Assembly: GCA_964423175.1 (NCBI GenBank)
Contig: CAYRDM010000043.1
Location: forward strand, 1 to 5,074
Direction of reading: 5' to 3'
Length of the DNA: 5,074 bases
From: JBGQJN01 sp964423175
GTDB taxonomy: Bacteria > Patescibacteriota > Minisyncoccia > 2-02-FULL-40-12 > IGHO2-01-FULL-4-A
The position numbers were made by a program, and so were the translations under genes. The notes under the pieces were generated by a model. It had not been told where the DNA came from. It worked only from the letters and a program-made list of their open reading frames with translations, and ran no database searches. This document shows, in pieces, positions 3,481 through 5,074 of the stretch; positions within the stretch are counted from its first letter, which is position 1; the number at the start of each line of letters is the position of its first letter.

Positions 3481-5013
3481 TCAGTTCCTGACAATGTTTA
3501 TTTTGATTTTTTTAATGTCTTTTGGAATGCTTCCAACCCAGAATGGAGAAAGCAAAACTCTGGCGGAACTGATGTCTTTGTTGTTCTTAAAATAATCTTT
3601 TATGTTATTCTGACCCATACCGGCTATGTCTTGTAAAATTTTGTCCTGATTTATTTTCGTGTATGTCGGGGCACTTATTTTGGCAGTAAAAGTCAGAGAC
3701 TGATCTGGACTCAAGTTGGTTATGTCGGCGTAAGATATATTTATGTTTTGATCCGTTGTTTCCAAACCGCCATTTTTCAAAAGGTAGTCTTTAAAGATGT
3801 CTTTGATGTCAGATTCCCTAAATGCGAGCGTATCGGCTTTTGCGTCAATAGACATTTGAAGATTGTCAGCCGCTTCACCAACCTTTACATTTGATGTGGG
3901 CGTGCCTATTGATATTGGCAGTGAATCAAAAATTTTTAAATTCCCCGCTTGGTTCTTTATTTCTTTAGAAATTTTATCTTTGAGTTTTGCGGTTAATTCT
4001 TCTTGGCCTTTTGCAAAATCACTTTCAGTAACAATTTTGGCCAAACCGACTACACCGCCAGACATTGCTTTTACTGATGTCGCATAAAATTGATCTGCCT
4101 TAGGCGAGCCGTCAAAACCTGGAATAGTAAACTTCGTTGGCCCGATGTTATAATCCGGCCCCGCTTTATCAGCATAAACTAAAGATTCAACGCTTCCTGC
4201 CGCGGGCACATTTACTGTTTGCGGAATTCTAAATATTAAACCTTCGGGAGATTTAAATCGTGTTGTTGCCACTAGTCTTTGGTCAGAGCTACTCTTGTTA
4301 TATATAACTATACTACCGTTTGATTTCTGAACTACTTCTTTTTGTCCGGATGTAGGATAAGTTCCTGATTCCGTATCTTTGTAAGTAAAATATTGCCCTG
4401 GGATTTTATTAAAATCAAAGTTAACTGTTGTTGTAGAACTCGAAGCACTAATTTTTATTGCAACATCTAGGTTTTGTTTTTTAGGGAAAATCATAACAGA
4501 TGCCTTTCCTAAGCCAATGTAAGTTAAAAAAATTGCGATCAAAACAACTCCAAATATCAAGGGTAGGATAAATCTTCTTGGCACACTCTTGATTACTTTT
4601 TTCTTGGATTTAATAAAAGAACTTAATTTATCCTCATTTTCTCTTTCTCTTGTTGACCAGACCTTTGTTATGTCATCATCTCTGGTTATCTCTAAATCAA
4701 AAGTTTTCTTTTTTTCTTCTTTAATTTTGAGCGGTTTTTCCGATTCAAATTTGAAAATATCTCGCATTTCTCTGCCAATCGAATTAGATTTGGCGGATGC
4801 TTTTGATACGGCGAGATCTGCGACAGGTTCATCTTCATTAGATAACTCTTCGGATGGTTCTTCTGGTATCTCATCTTCCTCGTCTGCGTCTTCTGTCAAA
4901 GTTGGTAGAGCTGTATTCGGTTTTATTTTTTTTGCTATTCTTTTTTTTGATTCTTCTAAAAAATTAAGGTTATGTTTTGCGGCCAGAGATGCGATAATGG
5001 GGTCCGAGGACAT
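3481..5013 (-). CDS. Single-pass membrane protein with baseplate J-like external region
   Basis: I do not recognise a named gene. The 510-residue product has three parts. Residues 1-147 are hydrophilic, with an acidic stretch (EDADEEDEIPEEPSEE, 41-56), then a basic segment (KSKKKVIKSVPRR, 135-147). Residues 148-168 form one transmembrane helix (FILPLIFGVVLIAIFLTYIG core). By the positive-inside rule the N-terminus is cytoplasmic and residues 170-510 are outside. The outer part is rich in Ser, Thr, Lys and beta-prone segments. At about 222-320 the pattern SNGSIVIYNKSSSDQ, LVATTRFKSPEGLIFRIP, VNVPAAGSVE, FTIPGF and KAMSGG recalls the N-terminal beta region of baseplate J-like proteins. The end has SPFWVGSIPKDIKKIKI. 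There is no signal-peptide cleavage site, lipobox or catalytic motif. It is the only gene here ending in TGA. The frame stays open upstream to the window edge, so the true start may lie beyond it. It may be a cell-surface or envelope protein. Confidence 0.8.
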   Translation of the reverse strand: MSSDPIIASLAAKHNLNFLEESKKRIAKKIKPNTALPTLTEDADEEDEIPEEPSEELSNEDEPVADLAVSKASAKSNSIGREMRDIFKFESEKPLKIKEEKKKTFDLEITRDDDITKVWSTRERENEDKLSSFIKSKKKVIKSVPRRFILPLIFGVVLIAIFLTYIGLGKASVMIFPKKQNLDVAIKISASSSTTTVNFDFNKIPGQYFTYKDTESGTYPTSGQKEVVQKSNGSIVIYNKSSSDQRLVATTRFKSPEGLIFRIPQTVNVPAAGSVESLVYADKAGPDYNIGPTKFTIPGFDGSPKADQFYATSVKAMSGGVVGLAKIVTESDFAKGQEELTAKLKDKISKEIKNQAGNLKIFDSLPISIGTPTSNVKVGEAADNLQMSIDAKADTLAFRESDIKDIFKDYLLKNGGLETTDQNINISYADITNLSPDQSLTFTAKISAPTYTKINQDKILQDIAGMGQNNIKDYFKNNKDISSARVLLSPFWVGSIPKDIKKIKINIVRN

Positions 5014-5074
5014 TATTTTGACTGTTCTCGCAGAATCATCAGCTTCTTTTTTAATATCTTCGAAATATTGTCCC
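5014..5074 (-). other. Edge segment: possible N-terminal extension or end of an upstream gene
   Basis: Two minus-strand frames stay open here. The frame of the membrane protein continues without a stop for 20 codons (reads GQYFEDIKKEADDSARTVKI, then the Met at 5013), so that gene may begin outside the window. A second frame reads DNISKILKKKLMILREQSK and ends in a TAA that overlaps the ATG (TAATG), the same junction type as rplM and the next gene, which would fit the end of a coupled upstream gene. Only 3 of 20 codons end in G or C in the first frame against 9 of 19 in the second; in this AT-rich window that mildly favours the extension. Not resolvable from 61 bases. Confidence 0.4.

Noticed and set aside
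3863..4087. Plus-strand open frame of 74 codons opposite the membrane protein gene
   Set aside because: Fully antisense, no promoter or start signal, and no family resemblance.
4692..4874. Minus-strand open frame of 60 codons inside the membrane protein gene
   Set aside because: An out-of-frame reading of the acidic, Lys-rich tail region; low complexity and no independent signal.
1..5074. CRISPR arrays, tRNA or rRNA genes, insertion sequences, phage or toxin-antitoxin modules
   Set aside because: No regularly spaced repeats, cloverleaf structures, terminal inverted repeats or transposase/integrase motifs were seen on either strand. The baseplate-like similarity is within a membrane-anchored protein with no other phage genes nearby.

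Overview
The window is AT-rich, and every gene in it lies on the minus strand, so it reads from right to left. It holds the distal (alpha-operon) part of a bacterial ribosomal protein cluster in the order infA - rpmJ - rpsM - rpsK - rpsD - rpoA - rplQ - rplM - (rpsI, cut by the left edge). A long single-pass membrane protein gene precedes infA. The gene order, very compact spacing, trimmed proteins (an RpoA without its C-terminal domain, a short L13), scarce Shine-Dalgarno sequences, and the type of upstream membrane protein together suggest a reduced-genome bacterium of the Candidate Phyla Radiation (Patescibacteria, for example Parcubacteria or Microgenomates-like). This is an inference; the window has no 16S gene or other decisive marker. 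UGA acts as a stop and is never seen in frame, which argues against the Gly-UGA code of Gracilibacteria/Absconditabacteria.

Layout from right to left (direction of transcription): (1) 5074-3481, a membrane-anchored protein of at least 510 residues with an acidic cytoplasmic tail, one transmembrane helix and a large external part that partly resembles baseplate J-like proteins. (2) 3480-3365, a 116-nt control region with a near-consensus promoter (TTGACA, 17 nt, TAAGAT with an extended TG), then an intrinsic-terminator-like hairpin with a U-run, all before the infA start. (3) 3364-2199, infA (TTG start), rpmJ, rpsM, rpsK and the start of rpsD, separated by 2-5 nt. (4) 2196-1561, rpsD, then the only real gap inside the cluster (85 nt) with a small hairpin. 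(5) 1475-1, rpoA without alpha-CTD, rplQ, rplM, and the first 12 codons of the next gene, which overlaps rplM by one base and is most probably rpsI.

The cluster couples initiation (IF-1), small- and large-subunit assembly (S13, S11, S4, S9; L36, L17, L13) and the RNA polymerase assembly platform (alpha) in one probable transcription unit. The most interesting part is the infA leader. A terminator hairpin sits downstream of the predicted promoter, and its 5' arm can instead pair with sequence nearer the transcription start, so the leader has the layout of an attenuator. No mobile element, CRISPR array, tRNA or rRNA was seen. There is no stretch over 300 bases without a gene.
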